From positions 1 to 64,000 of the forward strand of contig JAKSIJ010000007.1 of assembly GCA_024398875.1 (NCBI GenBank): 64,000 bases of DNA. The letters are read 5' to 3'. The position numbers were made by a program, and so were the translations under genes. Under the pieces are notes generated by a model that was not told where the DNA came from, searched no databases, and was given only the letters and a program-made list of their open reading frames with translations. Positions 52,529 to 61,595 of the stretch are shown one piece after another (position 1 is the stretch's first letter; each line of letters starts with the position of its first letter). The stretch is from Fibrobacter sp. (lineage in GTDB: Bacteria > Fibrobacterota > Fibrobacteria > Fibrobacterales > Fibrobacteraceae).

Positions 52529-53335
52529 ATGAGCAAGATTGAAGTCATGAATACCGAAATTTCCGTTCAAAACGTGAATGGCGAAGATTACATCTCGTTG
52601 ACGGATATGGCCAAAAGCCAACTACAAGAGCATATTATTTTTAAATGGCTCAGTACAAAGAATACTATTGAATACATTGGGGAGTGGGAATCTATTTATA
52701 ATGCAAATTTTAATTATACCGAATTCGGTACAATTAAAAATGCAGCAGGCTCCAATAACTTCGTTTTATCAACTAAACAGTGGATTCTCCAGACTAATGC
52801 GATTGGCATTATTGCAAAAACTGGCAGATACGGAGGAACGTACGTCCATCGAGACATCGCTTATCATTTTGGAATGTGGATAAGCCCTAGATTCCAGTTA
52901 CTTATGGTAAAAGAGTACCAGCGTCTCAAGGCGGCCGAACAGGCAGAACTTGGCTGGTCCGTCAAGCGGGAACTCTCAAAAATTAATTATCGAATTCACA
53001 CGGACGCCATTAAGCAGAACTTGATTCCTGCGACGCTTACTTCACGCGAGACGTCCATTGTGTATGCAAGCGAGGCCGACGTTTTGAACATGGCCCTGTT
53101 CGGCTTTACTGCGGCGGATTGGCGCGAGTCAAACCCAACGTTGCTAGGGAATGTTCGGGATTACGCGACTGTCAACCAGCTGATTTGCCTCAGCAACATG
53201 GAGTCGCTGAACTCCGTATTGATTAACGAAGGCCTTCCTCAAAGCGAACGCCTTGTCAAGCTGAACCAGATTGCCATCTCGCAGATGACGGTTCTTGAAA
53301 ACATCGAGGGACGAAAAATTTTGAAAGATTTATGA
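52529..53335 (+). CDS. KilA-N domain protein, second of a tandem pair
   Basis: The 268-residue paralogue of the preceding protein keeps the first nine residues (MSKIEVMNT), a diverged KilA-N domain (20-130, with SQLQEHIIFKWLS and GRYGGTYVHRDIAYHFGMWIS) and a C-terminal half almost identical in DNA and protein to copy 1 (52914-53328 against 52034-52448, offset 880). Start follows AAAGGAG. The final residues DL replace a stop in copy 1. It probably binds different DNA or operator sequence from copy 1. Confidence 0.85.
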   Translation: MSKIEVMNTEISVQNVNGEDYISLTDMAKSQLQEHIIFKWLSTKNTIEYIGEWESIYNANFNYTEFGTIKNAAGSNNFVLSTKQWILQTNAIGIIAKTGRYGGTYVHRDIAYHFGMWISPRFQLLMVKEYQRLKAAEQAELGWSVKRELSKINYRIHTDAIKQNLIPATLTSRETSIVYASEADVLNMALFGFTAADWRESNPTLLGNVRDYATVNQLICLSNMESLNSVLINEGLPQSERLVKLNQIAISQMTVLENIEGRKILKDL

Positions 53336-53387
53336 CAAATTAATCAACATTTTTTATATTCTACATAGACTTTAAAAGGAGAAAAAT

Positions 53388-54554
53388 ATGAACTTCAGAA
53401 TTTTCGGCATTCTCGGCCTTTCCATCACAGCCTTCAGCCTGGTTGCCTGTGGCGACGATTCCAGTTCCGGTGCTAATGACAATGAAACTTCCGAGGCTCT
53501 TGGCCCCATGGAAATGCTCACTACTCCCGAGCAGGAAGCCACCGCCAAGACGTTGAAGGATATCGCCAAGGGCAAGCTCTATTCCATCGAATACAATTCC
53601 GATTATCTTCTGGACGACGCCATAGAGACTGGGGCATCCCATTCCTCCCTGGAACTCGTCAAGTTTGTGTATTCCCGCCTTCTCAAATTGCCGACCTCCC
53701 AGGCTACAAAGGCGAAGATTGACGCCGGTTGCAGCGCCTTCTGCGTCAAGACCCCCGATGGGGATGTAATCTGCGGCCGCAATTTCGACTACAGGTTCGT
53801 GTCTTCGGCCAATGTGCTTGTTCAGAACACTCCAATAAGCAAGGGTGAGTTCAAGTCCCTTTCCATCGCGGCAATGCCCTTCCTGGATGCGGAGAAGTTC
53901 GTGGCGGGCTCCCTGAGCGACGGCAAGATGGACATCTCTCCCGTCATTGCCGTACCCTACCTTGGCATGGACGGCATGAACGACAAGGGCGTGTTCATCT
54001 CTGTGCTTTCCCTGGATGGTGGAAAAGGCGGTGCTGCCCAGTATGAAGAGGGCAAGAAGCCCATCACGCCTTCTGTCGGCATCCGGTTTGTGCTTGACCG
54101 TGCCGAATCTGTGGAAGATGCCCTCGATATTTTCAAGAGCCACAACTTCTTTGCCGACGGTGACAGTAGCGCCAAGAGCTACCACTTCATCATCGGTGAT
54201 GCTACCGGCCATACGGTGCTGCTGGAATATATCCAGCCCGACGGTAAGAAGGAATGGGTGATGAACGTCATGGATGGCCAGAACTTCGCCACCAATATGT
54301 ACATGAGTGAAGGCTGGGAGACGTTTGGCGTAGGTGCCGACCGCTTGGAAAAGATTCGCGAGAAACTTGCCGAAAAGAAAAACGTGCTGACGGAAGAGGA
54401 AGCTATGGATTTGCTTCAGGCAGTGAGCCAGGAACTTGACCCGAAGGAAGTCACCAGCAACACCCAGTGGTCTGCGGTTTACAATTTGACGAAGAAGACC
54501 GTGACTATTTGCGTGGACAAGGACTTTACCCAAAAGTACGATTTCGCACTGTAA
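53388..54554 (+). CDS. Ntn-hydrolase (choloylglycine hydrolase/C45-like) lipoprotein
   Basis: The 388-residue lipoprotein (VACGDD lipobox, short acidic linker) carries an N-terminal-nucleophile amidohydrolase-like domain: the nucleophile Cys in AGCSAFCVKTPDGDVICGRNFDY, the GRNFDY loop, GMNDKGVFISVL and TNMYMSEGWETFG. In classical enzymes the Cys becomes the N-terminus after processing; here it is internal at about residue 114, preceded by ~100 residues that might be a pro-region. Substrate (acyl amide, bile-salt-like or antibiotic amide) is unknown. It has AAAAGGAG before the ATG. Confidence 0.8.
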   Translation: MNFRIFGILGLSITAFSLVACGDDSSSGANDNETSEALGPMEMLTTPEQEATAKTLKDIAKGKLYSIEYNSDYLLDDAIETGASHSSLELVKFVYSRLLKLPTSQATKAKIDAGCSAFCVKTPDGDVICGRNFDYRFVSSANVLVQNTPISKGEFKSLSIAAMPFLDAEKFVAGSLSDGKMDISPVIAVPYLGMDGMNDKGVFISVLSLDGGKGGAAQYEEGKKPITPSVGIRFVLDRAESVEDALDIFKSHNFFADGDSSAKSYHFIIGDATGHTVLLEYIQPDGKKEWVMNVMDGQNFATNMYMSEGWETFGVGADRLEKIREKLAEKKNVLTEEEAMDLLQAVSQELDPKEVTSNTQWSAVYNLTKKTVTICVDKDFTQKYDFAL

Positions 54555-54566
54555 AAAGAAACAATT

Positions 54567-54588
54567 GGACCTTAAATTTCAAAGGTCC
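54567..54588 (+). terminator. weak hairpin after the Ntn-hydrolase gene
   Basis: GGACCTT (54567-54573) pairs with AAGGTCC (54582-54588), but no T-run follows, so it is a poor intrinsic terminator. Confidence 0.35.
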
Positions 54589-54642
54589 TATACATAATTC
54601 AATGACAATCAACGAGTTGCAAAAATTCCTTTGATTTTTGCG

Positions 54643-54671
54643 TTGACAAATTTTAATTTATAATGTATATT
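54643..54671 (+). promoter_or_regulatory. pflB: pflB promoter (consensus sigma-70)
   Basis: TTGACA (54643-54648), a 17-base spacer and TATATT (54666-54671). It lies 136 bases before the pflB ATG. Confidence 0.75.
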
Positions 54672-54686
54672 TGTAATGATTACAAA
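54670..54686. promoter_or_regulatory. perfect palindromic operator over the pflB start site
   Basis: TTTGTAATGATTACAAA: two perfect eight-base arms with a central G. It overlaps the end of the -10 box and the expected transcription start, the usual position of a repressor operator. Confidence 0.7.
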
Positions 54687-54777
54687 TAATTGGGAAAGGT
54701 CGTGGGCGGCGATTTACTAGGTGTCGCGGTCCGGTTCTTTTCATAAATTTGTGAATGGAAAACAAGAAAAAGATGGT

Positions 54778-54792
54778 GCGGACATTGTCCGC
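54778..54792. repeat. palindrome in the pflB leader
   Basis: GCGGACATTGTCCGC is a perfect 15-base palindrome (single central T) ending 14 bases before the pflB ATG and just before the Shine-Dalgarno AAAGAGG. It may be a protein-binding site or a translation-control hairpin. Confidence 0.45.
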
Positions 54793-54806
54793 GAAAAAGA
54801 GGAATT

Positions 54807-57068
54807 ATGGTTGTTAAAGAAGAATGGAATGGCTTTGTAGGCCAGCGTTGGAAAGAAGAAGTCAACGTTCGTGTGTTCATCCAAAAGAATTACGTCCCTT
54901 ATGATGGGGACAAGTCCTTCCTTGCCGGTCCAACGGCTGCAACAAAGAAGCTGTGGGACGAGGTTCAGGATCTGCAGAAGCAGGAAATCGCCAAGGGCGG
55001 CGTGCTGGACATGGACACAGATGTGGTGTCCACCCTTACCAGTCATCCGGCAGGTTTCATTGCCGAAGGTACCAAGGATTTGGAAAAGGTCGTCGGCCTC
55101 CAGACCGACAAGCCTCTGAAGCGCGCCTTCATGCCTTTTGGCGGCATCAAGATGGCGGAAGAGAGCTGCAAGAACTATGGCTATACGCCTAGTGAAGAAC
55201 TGCACCACATCTTCACGGACATTCACAAAACGCACAACCAGGCTGTGTTCGATGCCTATACGCCGGACATGCGCGCTGCTCGTAAGGCCCACATCATCAC
55301 GGGTCTTCCGGACACTTATGGCCGTGGTCGTATCGTGGGCGATTACCGCCGCGTTGCCCTCTATGGCGTGGACTACCTTATCGAGAAGAAGCAGAAGGAC
55401 AAGGCTCTTAGCGACAAGGCGGATATGAATGAGGAAACGGTTCGCCTTCGTGAAGAACTGGCGGAGCAGATTCGCGCTTTGGAAGGCCTGAAGGCCATGG
55501 CCAAGATTTACGGCTATGACATTTCTAAGCCTGCGAAGAATGCCCGCGAAGCTATCCAGTGGCTCTACTTCGGCTATCTCGGCGCCATCAAGACGCAGAA
55601 CGGTGCCGCCATGAGCGTGGGACGCGTGTCTACCTTCTTGGATATCTACTTCAACCGCGATATCAAGGCCGGCATTCTTACGGAAGAGGAAGCTCAGGAA
55701 CTGGTGGACCACTTTGTGATGAAGCTTCGCATGGTGAAGTTCGCCCGTATCACTAGCTATAACGAACTGTTCAGTGGCGACCCGGTGTGGGCTACGCTGG
55801 AAGTTGGCGGTATCGGCACAGATGGCCGCCACATGGTGACCAAGACGGACTACCGCTTCCTTCATACTCTCATCAACATGGGCCCCTCTCCGGAGCCCAA
55901 CCTGACGGTGCTTTACAGCCCCCGCCTGCCGGAAAACTTCAAGAAGTTCGCTGCGGAAATTTCTGTGAAGACCAGCGCCATCCAGTACGAGAACGATGAA
56001 ACCATGCGTCCCATCTGGGGCGACGATTACAGCATCTGCTGCTGCGTGTCTGCAACCCAGACCGGTAAGGAGATGCAGTTCTTCGGTGCCCGTGCCAACT
56101 TGGCAAAGACTCTCCTCTATGCCATCAATGGTGGCCGCGACGAGGCCATTTGCAAGGGTGTGCAGGTAGGCCCGGAATATCCGCCCATTACCAGCGAATA
56201 CCTGGATTACGACGAGGTGATGCACAAGTTTGATTTGTACATGGACTGGCTTGCTCGTTTGTATGTGAACACGCTAAACCTCATCCACTACATGCATGAC
56301 AAGTATTATTACGAAGCTGCAGAAATGGCTTTGATTGATACAAATGTGCGTCGTACTTTCGCGACGGGTATCGCAGGCTTCAGCCATGTGGTGGATAGCC
56401 TTTGCGCCATCAAGTACGCCAAGGTGAAGGTGATTCGCGATCCGGCTACGGGCCTTGCCGAAAACTTCGAAATCGAGGGCGACTTCCCCCGTTATGGAAA
56501 TGACGACGACCGCGCCGATGACATTGCCGTGTGGCTTTTGAAGACCTTCATCCAGAAGATTCGTCATACGCCTACATACCGCAATTCTGAACCGACCACC
56601 AGTATCCTCACCATCACAAGTAACGTTGTCTATGGTAAGGCTACGGGTACGCTTCCCGATGGCCGTAAGGCTGGCGAGCCCCTTTCTCCGGGTGCTAACC
56701 CCAGCTATGGCGCCGAGAAGAACGGTCTTCTCGCTTCCCTCAACTCTGTGGCCAAGCTGCCTTACGATTATGCTCTGGATGGCATCAGCAATACCCAGAC
56801 CATCAATCCCAGCGCCCTCGGTCATGACGATGAGGAACGGACCATGAAGCTCATGCAGGTGTTGGACGGCTACTTCGGAAAGGGCAGCCACCACCTGAAC
56901 GTGAACGTCTTTGGTGTGGAGAAGCTGAAGGACGCCATGGAACATCCGGAGAAGGAAGAATATCAGAACTTCACGATTCGTGTTTCTGGTTACGCCGTTC
57001 GCTTCATCAAGCTCACGCGCGAACAGCAGTTGGATGTGATTGCCCGCCAGGCTCACGGCGTGCTGTGA
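54807..57068 (+). CDS. pflB: pyruvate formate-lyase
   Basis: PflB splits pyruvate with CoA to acetyl-CoA and formate under anaerobiosis. The 753 residues carry the Cys-Cys active site ([36 protein letters not shown]), [13 protein letters not shown] and the C-terminal glycyl radical loop [15 protein letters not shown] and [11 protein letters not shown] are typical. The activase PflA is not in the window. Upstream is a consensus promoter with a perfect palindrome, and Shine-Dalgarno AAAGAGG. A terminator follows. Confidence 0.95.
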   Translation: MVVKEEWNGFVGQRWKEEVNVRVFIQKNYVPYDGDKSFLAGPTAATKKLWDEVQDLQKQEIAKGGVLDMDTDVVSTLTSHPAGFIAEGTKDLEKVVGLQTDKPLKRAFMPFGGIKMAEESCKNYGYTPSEELHHIFTDIHKTHNQAVFDAYTPDMRAARKAHIITGLPDTYGRGRIVGDYRRVALYGVDYLIEKKQKDKALSDKADMNEETVRLREELAEQIRALEGLKAMAKIYGYDISKPAKNAREAIQWLYFGYLGAIKTQNGAAMSVGRVSTFLDIYFNRDIKAGILTEEEAQELVDHFVMKLRMVKFARITSYNELFSGDPVWATLEVGGIGTDGRHMVTKTDYRFLHTLINMGPSPEPNLTVLYSPRLPENFKKFAAEISVKTSAIQYENDETMRPIWGDDYSICCCVSATQTGKEMQFFGARANLAKTLLYAINGGRDEAICKGVQVGPEYPPITSEYLDYDEVMHKFDLYMDWLARLYVNTLNLIHYMHDKYYYEAAEMALIDTNVRRTFATGIAGFSHVVDSLCAIKYAKVKVIRDPATGLAENFEIEGDFPRYGNDDDRADDIAVWLLKTFIQKIRHTPTYRNSEPTTSILTITSNVVYGKATGTLPDGRKAGEPLSPGANPSYGAEKNGLLASLNSVAKLPYDYALDGISNTQTINPSALGHDDEERTMKLMQVLDGYFGKGSHHLNVNVFGVEKLKDAMEHPEKEEYQNFTIRVSGYAVRFIKLTREQQLDVIARQAHGVL

Positions 57069-57136
57069 TCGTTACGGCGCTTGCGCAGTTTCTGCCACGA
57101 TATAGTCGCGCAGCAACTGCCGCATCCTCAAATTTA

Positions 57137-57164
57137 AAAGGCTCGGAATTATTTCCGGGCCTTT
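57137..57164 (+). terminator. terminator of pflB
   Basis: AAAGGCTCGGAA (57137-57148) and TTCCGGGCCTTT (57153-57164) pair with a single G-U around TTAT, ending in a short T stretch. It could also stop the convergent beta-glucanase transcript. Confidence 0.8.
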
Positions 57165-57219
57165 ATCGTATGCTTTGCGTGTTTATTGAGACTCGCGCAG
57201 TAATGGTTGTTGGTGATCT

Positions 57220-58134
57220 TTAATCCAGGACTAGCACGGCCTTTCCGTCTTCCACATAGAGGTTCTGCTTGCGGTAGGTGACCCCTTCCATATCCCAGCT
57301 ATTCTGGTTTTGCCAGTATTCGGAATTCAGAGAAGTTCCGTCGAAGTCATCTTGCCAATCAAGTGTAAACGTCTTGGCGGTAGAGTCGTAGGAATAGACG
57401 CGCACATAATCGATGTACTGCTTTTCCGGGAGATTTTCGCCGGTAAATGCGCCTGTCCACTTGGGGTCTTTGGAAACCCAGAGGTTGAAGCGGAGTGACT
57501 GCGTGTCGCCTTCGCTCAGGTGCTGAATTTGTCCCTTGGTATCGCCGAGTTCAACGCGGCGAACCTCAACGCTATCAATTTCCCAAGATACGTATTCCGG
57601 AGTCCAAATCATGCCATAGAGGTGGTAGTCTTCGCGAACGTCAAATTCCAGGGAGTGTTTGCCTTCTTCCGTAATTCTCTTTTCGGCTGTTCCTGTGATA
57701 ATATTGGACTGGAAACCCTTGGAGTTGTTGCCTAGAACTTCGATGTCAATTTCGTTCCACTTTTCGCCACCACCTTTGTAGGAGTTGTCGTAATAGAGGA
57801 ACATGGAACTGACGGAACCAGAAATGGCAGCCATCTTCATGCGGGCTTCGAAGCGGCCATACTTGAACTGCTTTATCCCAGTGAGCTCGGCGCCATAGTA
57901 TTTGGTGGGTGCGGCAGAAGAACTGCTGGCTACGGTGGCGGAGGACTCAACCGCGCCGCCTTCGGAACTTGTGGCGTCTGCGCTGGAGTTAGTATCGGAA
58001 GACTCTGGAGCCGCTTCTTCGCTAGAAGTTGGGGTGATGTCTGTGGAAGAAATAGAGTTGTCGTTATCGCCGGAGCAGGCAGGGAACAGCATGGCGGCGG
58101 CAGCAATAAAAGGCAATAGAATTTGTTTTTTCAT
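57220..58134 (-). CDS. GH16 beta-glucanase lipoprotein, circularly permuted
   Basis: The 304-residue lipoprotein (FPACS lipobox, Ser/Ala/Glu-rich linker to about residue 75) contains a family-16 glycoside hydrolase cleaving beta-1,3/1,4 or beta-1,3 glucans. The catalytic box is WNEIDIEVLG (two Glu and Asp as ExDxE), with FEARMKMAA and SVSSMFLYY upstream of it. The last ~50 residues (FTLDWQDDFDGTSLNSEYWQNQNSWD...) correspond to the block that opens normal GH16 enzymes. This order is the natural circular permutation known from F. succinogenes glucanase. SD AAGGAAG precedes the ATG. Confidence 0.92.
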   Translation of the reverse strand: MKKQILLPFIAAAAMLFPACSGDNDNSISSTDITPTSSEEAAPESSDTNSSADATSSEGGAVESSATVASSSSAAPTKYYGAELTGIKQFKYGRFEARMKMAAISGSVSSMFLYYDNSYKGGGEKWNEIDIEVLGNNSKGFQSNIITGTAEKRITEEGKHSLEFDVREDYHLYGMIWTPEYVSWEIDSVEVRRVELGDTKGQIQHLSEGDTQSLRFNLWVSKDPKWTGAFTGENLPEKQYIDYVRVYSYDSTAKTFTLDWQDDFDGTSLNSEYWQNQNSWDMEGVTYRKQNLYVEDGKAVLVLD

Positions 58135-58228
58135 AAAACTTCCTTGATTTTACCCTCCAAAAATACAACAAAATTGCAGAGAGACGCAAAACGCCAACGC
58201 TATTTTCTCGTCGTCGTGGCCACTATTC

Positions 58229-58234
58229 TATATT
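58229..58234 (+). promoter_or_regulatory. -10 box of argA, leaderless-type
   Basis: TATATT with exactly seven bases before the ATG at 58242. No Shine-Dalgarno sequence is visible. Confidence 0.5.
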
Positions 58235-58241
58235 TTTGCCC

Positions 58242-59600
58242 ATGAACAACAATGCATCTGATTTCAATTCCCAGCACTTCGAAGTTGCCGGTTTCATCCG
58301 GGAAGTGTTTGGCTATGTGGATCGGTTCAAGGGCCAGCTCTTCATTTTGAAGATTGACGACGGCCTGATGGACCATCCGTTGTTCCCCGTCCTCATGCGG
58401 GATATTGCCCTCCTTCACAAGGCAGGCATCCGCATCATCATCGTTCCTGGGACGCGAAACAGCATCGATGCACAGTTGAAAGCTTGGGAGATTGAATCCA
58501 AGTTCCACAACGGTGTCCGGCTTACCAGCGAAGAAGCCCTGCCCCTCATTGAGCAGGCATCTCTTGGCGTTGCCCAGCGGATTATGAGCCACCTTACCGC
58601 AAGCGGCTTGCGGGGCATTCAGGGTAACTGGATTCTGGCCCGGAGTCTCGGCGTCATTGGTGGCGTGGACTTTATGCGGACTGGCAAGATTGAGCGGGTC
58701 CAGCGGGATATTCTGGAACAACTCCTGGATGAAAAATTCGTGCCCATCATTCCTCCCATTGGTTGGAATAAACTGGGCCACGCCTACAACATCAGCAGTA
58801 CGGAACTGGCAACGGAACTCTGCAAGTACCTTCAGGTGGGTAAACTGTTCTTCATCGGTAACGAGAACGGTATCAAGCTGAAAGGCCTTGTGACGGGCAA
58901 AAACACCAAGTATCTAGAGCCCACCGACAGCGGCGTGATTTCCGCTATGGATGTGGATCAGGCCAAGGAACTTTTGGAACTCAATTCCGACGTGTTGAAT
59001 TTTGCCCAGATGGATTACCTTCTGAATGCAATTCACGCTTGTGAGGCTGGCGCCAACCGCGTCCATTTGCTGAGCGGTGAATTCCAGGGCAGCGTGCTGC
59101 AAGAAGTCTTCAGCGCTCGGGGCGATGGCACCATGGTGTACGCAAACCAGTACTCCAGTATCCGGCCCGCCAACATCGAAGACATCCCGGATATTCTTCG
59201 GGTCATGCAGGATTACATCGCCAAGGGCTACCTGGTGCCGAGAACCCAGGAAAGCATTTCCGAAAAGCTCAAGGACTATGTGGTGTACGCCATCGACAAC
59301 AGCATTCATGGCTGTGGCGCTCTTCATGAATTCGAAGACGGCATGGCCGAAGTGGCTGGCATTGCCGTGGGCGCCAACTATCGCAAGTCGGGCATTGGCG
59401 ACGCCATCGTGCGGCACCTCATTTCTGTTGGTCGGATGAAGGGCTACCAGAAGTTGTTCCTGCTTACCACCCAGGCTGTGGATTGGTTCTACCACTTCGG
59501 TTTTGAAGATGGCTCCATCGAGGATTTGCCGAAGAGCAAGCGGGACCACTACAACACCAAGCGGAATTCCAGAATTCTCGTGATGTCCCTGGACAAGTAA
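58242..59600 (+). CDS. argA: amino-acid N-acetyltransferase (N-acetylglutamate synthase)
   Basis: ArgA acetylates glutamate at the first step of arginine synthesis. The 452 residues have an amino-acid-kinase domain (about 20-290, with VPGTRNSIDAQL and FIGNENGIKLKG) and a C-terminal GNAT domain (about 300-452, with IRPANIEDIPDILRVM and GVGANYRKSGIGDAIVRHLI-like AVGANYRKSGIG). The AAK part lacks true kinase catalysis and probably binds arginine for feedback inhibition. It is monocistronic before folE; the leaderless promoter is noted. Start 58242 is favoured over TTG at 58236. Confidence 0.9.
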   Translation: MNNNASDFNSQHFEVAGFIREVFGYVDRFKGQLFILKIDDGLMDHPLFPVLMRDIALLHKAGIRIIIVPGTRNSIDAQLKAWEIESKFHNGVRLTSEEALPLIEQASLGVAQRIMSHLTASGLRGIQGNWILARSLGVIGGVDFMRTGKIERVQRDILEQLLDEKFVPIIPPIGWNKLGHAYNISSTELATELCKYLQVGKLFFIGNENGIKLKGLVTGKNTKYLEPTDSGVISAMDVDQAKELLELNSDVLNFAQMDYLLNAIHACEAGANRVHLLSGEFQGSVLQEVFSARGDGTMVYANQYSSIRPANIEDIPDILRVMQDYIAKGYLVPRTQESISEKLKDYVVYAIDNSIHGCGALHEFEDGMAEVAGIAVGANYRKSGIGDAIVRHLISVGRMKGYQKLFLLTTQAVDWFYHFGFEDGSIEDLPKSKRDHYNTKRNSRILVMSLDK

Positions 59601-59609
59601 CGGCGCCTC

Positions 59610-60182
59610 ATGAAGATGGATTTTAAAAAGATGGAAGATGGCTTCAAGATGATTCTTGAAGGCATGGGCGAAGACGTCAATCGTGAGGGCCTTCTCAAGA
59701 CTCCGGAACGTGTGGCGAAGATGTACGCTGAACTCATGACGGGTCTTTCTGGCGAAATCAGGCCGGAAGATATTTTGAAGACCCGCTTCCACGAGAAGTA
59801 CGATGAAATGATTATCGTGCCGGACATTGAATTTGCCAGCATGTGCGAGCATCATTTTCTGCCTTTCACAGGGAAGGCCCACGTGGCCTACATTCCCGGC
59901 GATTGCGTCGTGGGGCTTTCCAAGATTCCTCGCGTGGTGGAATACTACGCCCGCTTCCCGCAGATACAGGAACGCATGACCCGCCAGATTGCGGAACTCA
60001 TCCAGAAGGAACTGAACCCGAAGGGAGTTGCCGTGGTGCTGGAAGCAAGCCACATGTGCATGACTATGCGTGGTGTGAAGAAACCTGGCGCTACTATGGT
60101 GACTACACAGCTTTTGGGCCGTTTCAAGACCGACGAAAAGACCCGTGCCGAATTTATGGCACGGATTTATGCGCCGCGGTAA
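59610..60182 (+). CDS. folE: GTP cyclohydrolase I
   Basis: FolE makes 7,8-dihydroneopterin triphosphate from GTP for folate or pterin. The 190 residues carry the zinc ligands Cys in [10 protein letters not shown] and the later [22 protein letters not shown], with typical HVAYIPGD and [24 protein letters not shown]. Start could be 59610 or 59616. Nine bases after argA. Confidence 0.95.
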   Translation: MKMDFKKMEDGFKMILEGMGEDVNREGLLKTPERVAKMYAELMTGLSGEIRPEDILKTRFHEKYDEMIIVPDIEFASMCEHHFLPFTGKAHVAYIPGDCVVGLSKIPRVVEYYARFPQIQERMTRQIAELIQKELNPKGVAVVLEASHMCMTMRGVKKPGATMVTTQLLGRFKTDEKTRAEFMARIYAPR

Positions 60183-60272
60183 TATCTGCGCGCCCCTTGC
60201 TAACCTATTATTTTATAAAAACAAAGGCTTGGATAGTCTTTTTTATAAAAGTATATCTATTTTAAGGGTACT

Positions 60273-61505
60273 ATGAACGCTGCTATCCTTACGAACGAAT
60301 TTCCGCCAGAAATCTATGGCGGTGCTGGTATCCATGTCAAGTTCCTCACCCAGGAACTCTCTAAGCTTTGCCACATCGAAGCCCGCTGCTTTGGCCCTCA
60401 AGATGAGGACGAGAACAACATCCGCGCTGTCGGCTTCAATCGCAAACTAGGCCTCTCTCCGAAGGACGACCGCTTTCAGAAGATTTTCAAACCGTTGGAC
60501 ATCAACCTCCAGTGGGCGGCAACGCTTAATGACATCGATGTGATTCATTGTCACACCTGGTACAGCCATTTCGGTGGTGTGCTGGCCAGCCGCCTTTTGG
60601 AATGCCCGCTTATTCTCACCACTCATTCTCTGGAACCCCACCGCCCGTGGAAGGCGGAGCAGTTGGGCGATGGCGGCTACGCCATGAGTTGCTGGATTGA
60701 GAAAACCGCCTACGAAGCAGCAGACGGCATCATCGCCGTGAGCCAGGGCATGAAGTGTGACGTGATGAAACTTTACGGCGTGCCCGAAGACCGCGTGAAG
60801 GTCATCTACAACGGCATCGACCCGGATTTTTACAAGCCCACATTCAGCGATACCATTTTGAAAAAATGGGGTGTGGACCCAGGACGTCCCTTCGTATTGT
60901 TCGTGGGGCGCATTACCCGGCAGAAAGGCATTAGCCAGTTAATCCAGGCCATTCCTCAGATTGACAAGAAGGCCCAGGTGGTGCTCTGCGCTGGCGCTCC
61001 CGATACACAGGAGTTGGCGGATGAATGCAAACACCTCATCGAAGAAGTGCAGAAGACGCGTGATGGAGTCATCTGGATTCAGGATGTGGTTCCTCACGAA
61101 GAACTGCGCGTGCTTTACAGTCACGCTACCGTTTTTGCGACACCTTCTCTGTATGAACCTTTCGGCATCATCAATCTGGAAGCTATGAGCTGTGGCACGC
61201 CTGTGGTAGGGAGCGCCGTAGGTGGCATTCCCGAAATCATCGTTGATGGCGAAACAGGCTATCTGGTGCCGCTGAAGGCCGTTTCAGAAACTAACTTCGA
61301 ACCTGCAGAACCCAAGGCGTTCCAGACGGACTTTGCAAACAAGCTTAACAAGATTTTGGGTGACGAACTGTTGGCAAAACAGATGGGCGAAGTGAGCCGC
61401 AAGCGCGCTGTGGATGTGTTCAGCTGGAAGGCTATCGCTCAGCAGACTTTCGACTTCTATCAAGAATGCATTGAACGCTACAAGCGTGAAGGCAAGCGGA
61501 AATAA
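60273..61505 (+). CDS. GT4-family glycosyltransferase, glycogen-synthase-like
   Basis: The 410-residue enzyme starts with the GT-B N-terminal loop TNEFPPEIYGGAGIHVKFL, like the GlgA/GlgM type of glycogen (maltose-1-phosphate) synthases, and has HCHTWYSHFGG, THSLEPHRPWKAEQL, FVGRITRQKGI and the catalytic-region FATPSLYEPFGIINLEAMSCGTPVVGSAVGGIPEI. Glycogen is a storage polymer in Fibrobacter, so a glycogen role fits, but another glucosyltransferase is possible. SD AAGGG lies five bases before the ATG. Confidence 0.85.
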   Translation: MNAAILTNEFPPEIYGGAGIHVKFLTQELSKLCHIEARCFGPQDEDENNIRAVGFNRKLGLSPKDDRFQKIFKPLDINLQWAATLNDIDVIHCHTWYSHFGGVLASRLLECPLILTTHSLEPHRPWKAEQLGDGGYAMSCWIEKTAYEAADGIIAVSQGMKCDVMKLYGVPEDRVKVIYNGIDPDFYKPTFSDTILKKWGVDPGRPFVLFVGRITRQKGISQLIQAIPQIDKKAQVVLCAGAPDTQELADECKHLIEEVQKTRDGVIWIQDVVPHEELRVLYSHATVFATPSLYEPFGIINLEAMSCGTPVVGSAVGGIPEIIVDGETGYLVPLKAVSETNFEPAEPKAFQTDFANKLNKILGDELLAKQMGEVSRKRAVDVFSWKAIAQQTFDFYQECIERYKREGKRK

Positions 61506-61595
61506 TGCAGAATGCAGAATTTTGCCGAGCCGAAGTCAAAATGAGTGCGAAGCACTAATGCAGAATTAATTTCTGGCGAAATCGTCGCGGGCGGT
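61503..61595. repeat. short repeats in the glycosyltransferase-dsbD gap
   Basis: AATGCAGAAT occurs at 61504-61513 and 61511-61520 and, extended by a T, at 61557-61567; a hairpin AGTGC-GAA-GCACT is at 61544-61556. No gene is present. Such short tandem blocks look like non-coding intergenic repeats. Confidence 0.5.

Noticed and set aside
54740-54755. TTCATAAATTTGTGAA, an imperfect palindrome in the pflB leader that resembles a Rex-type site
   Set aside because: The arms are mismatched and lie downstream of the transcription start; it was not called as an operator.
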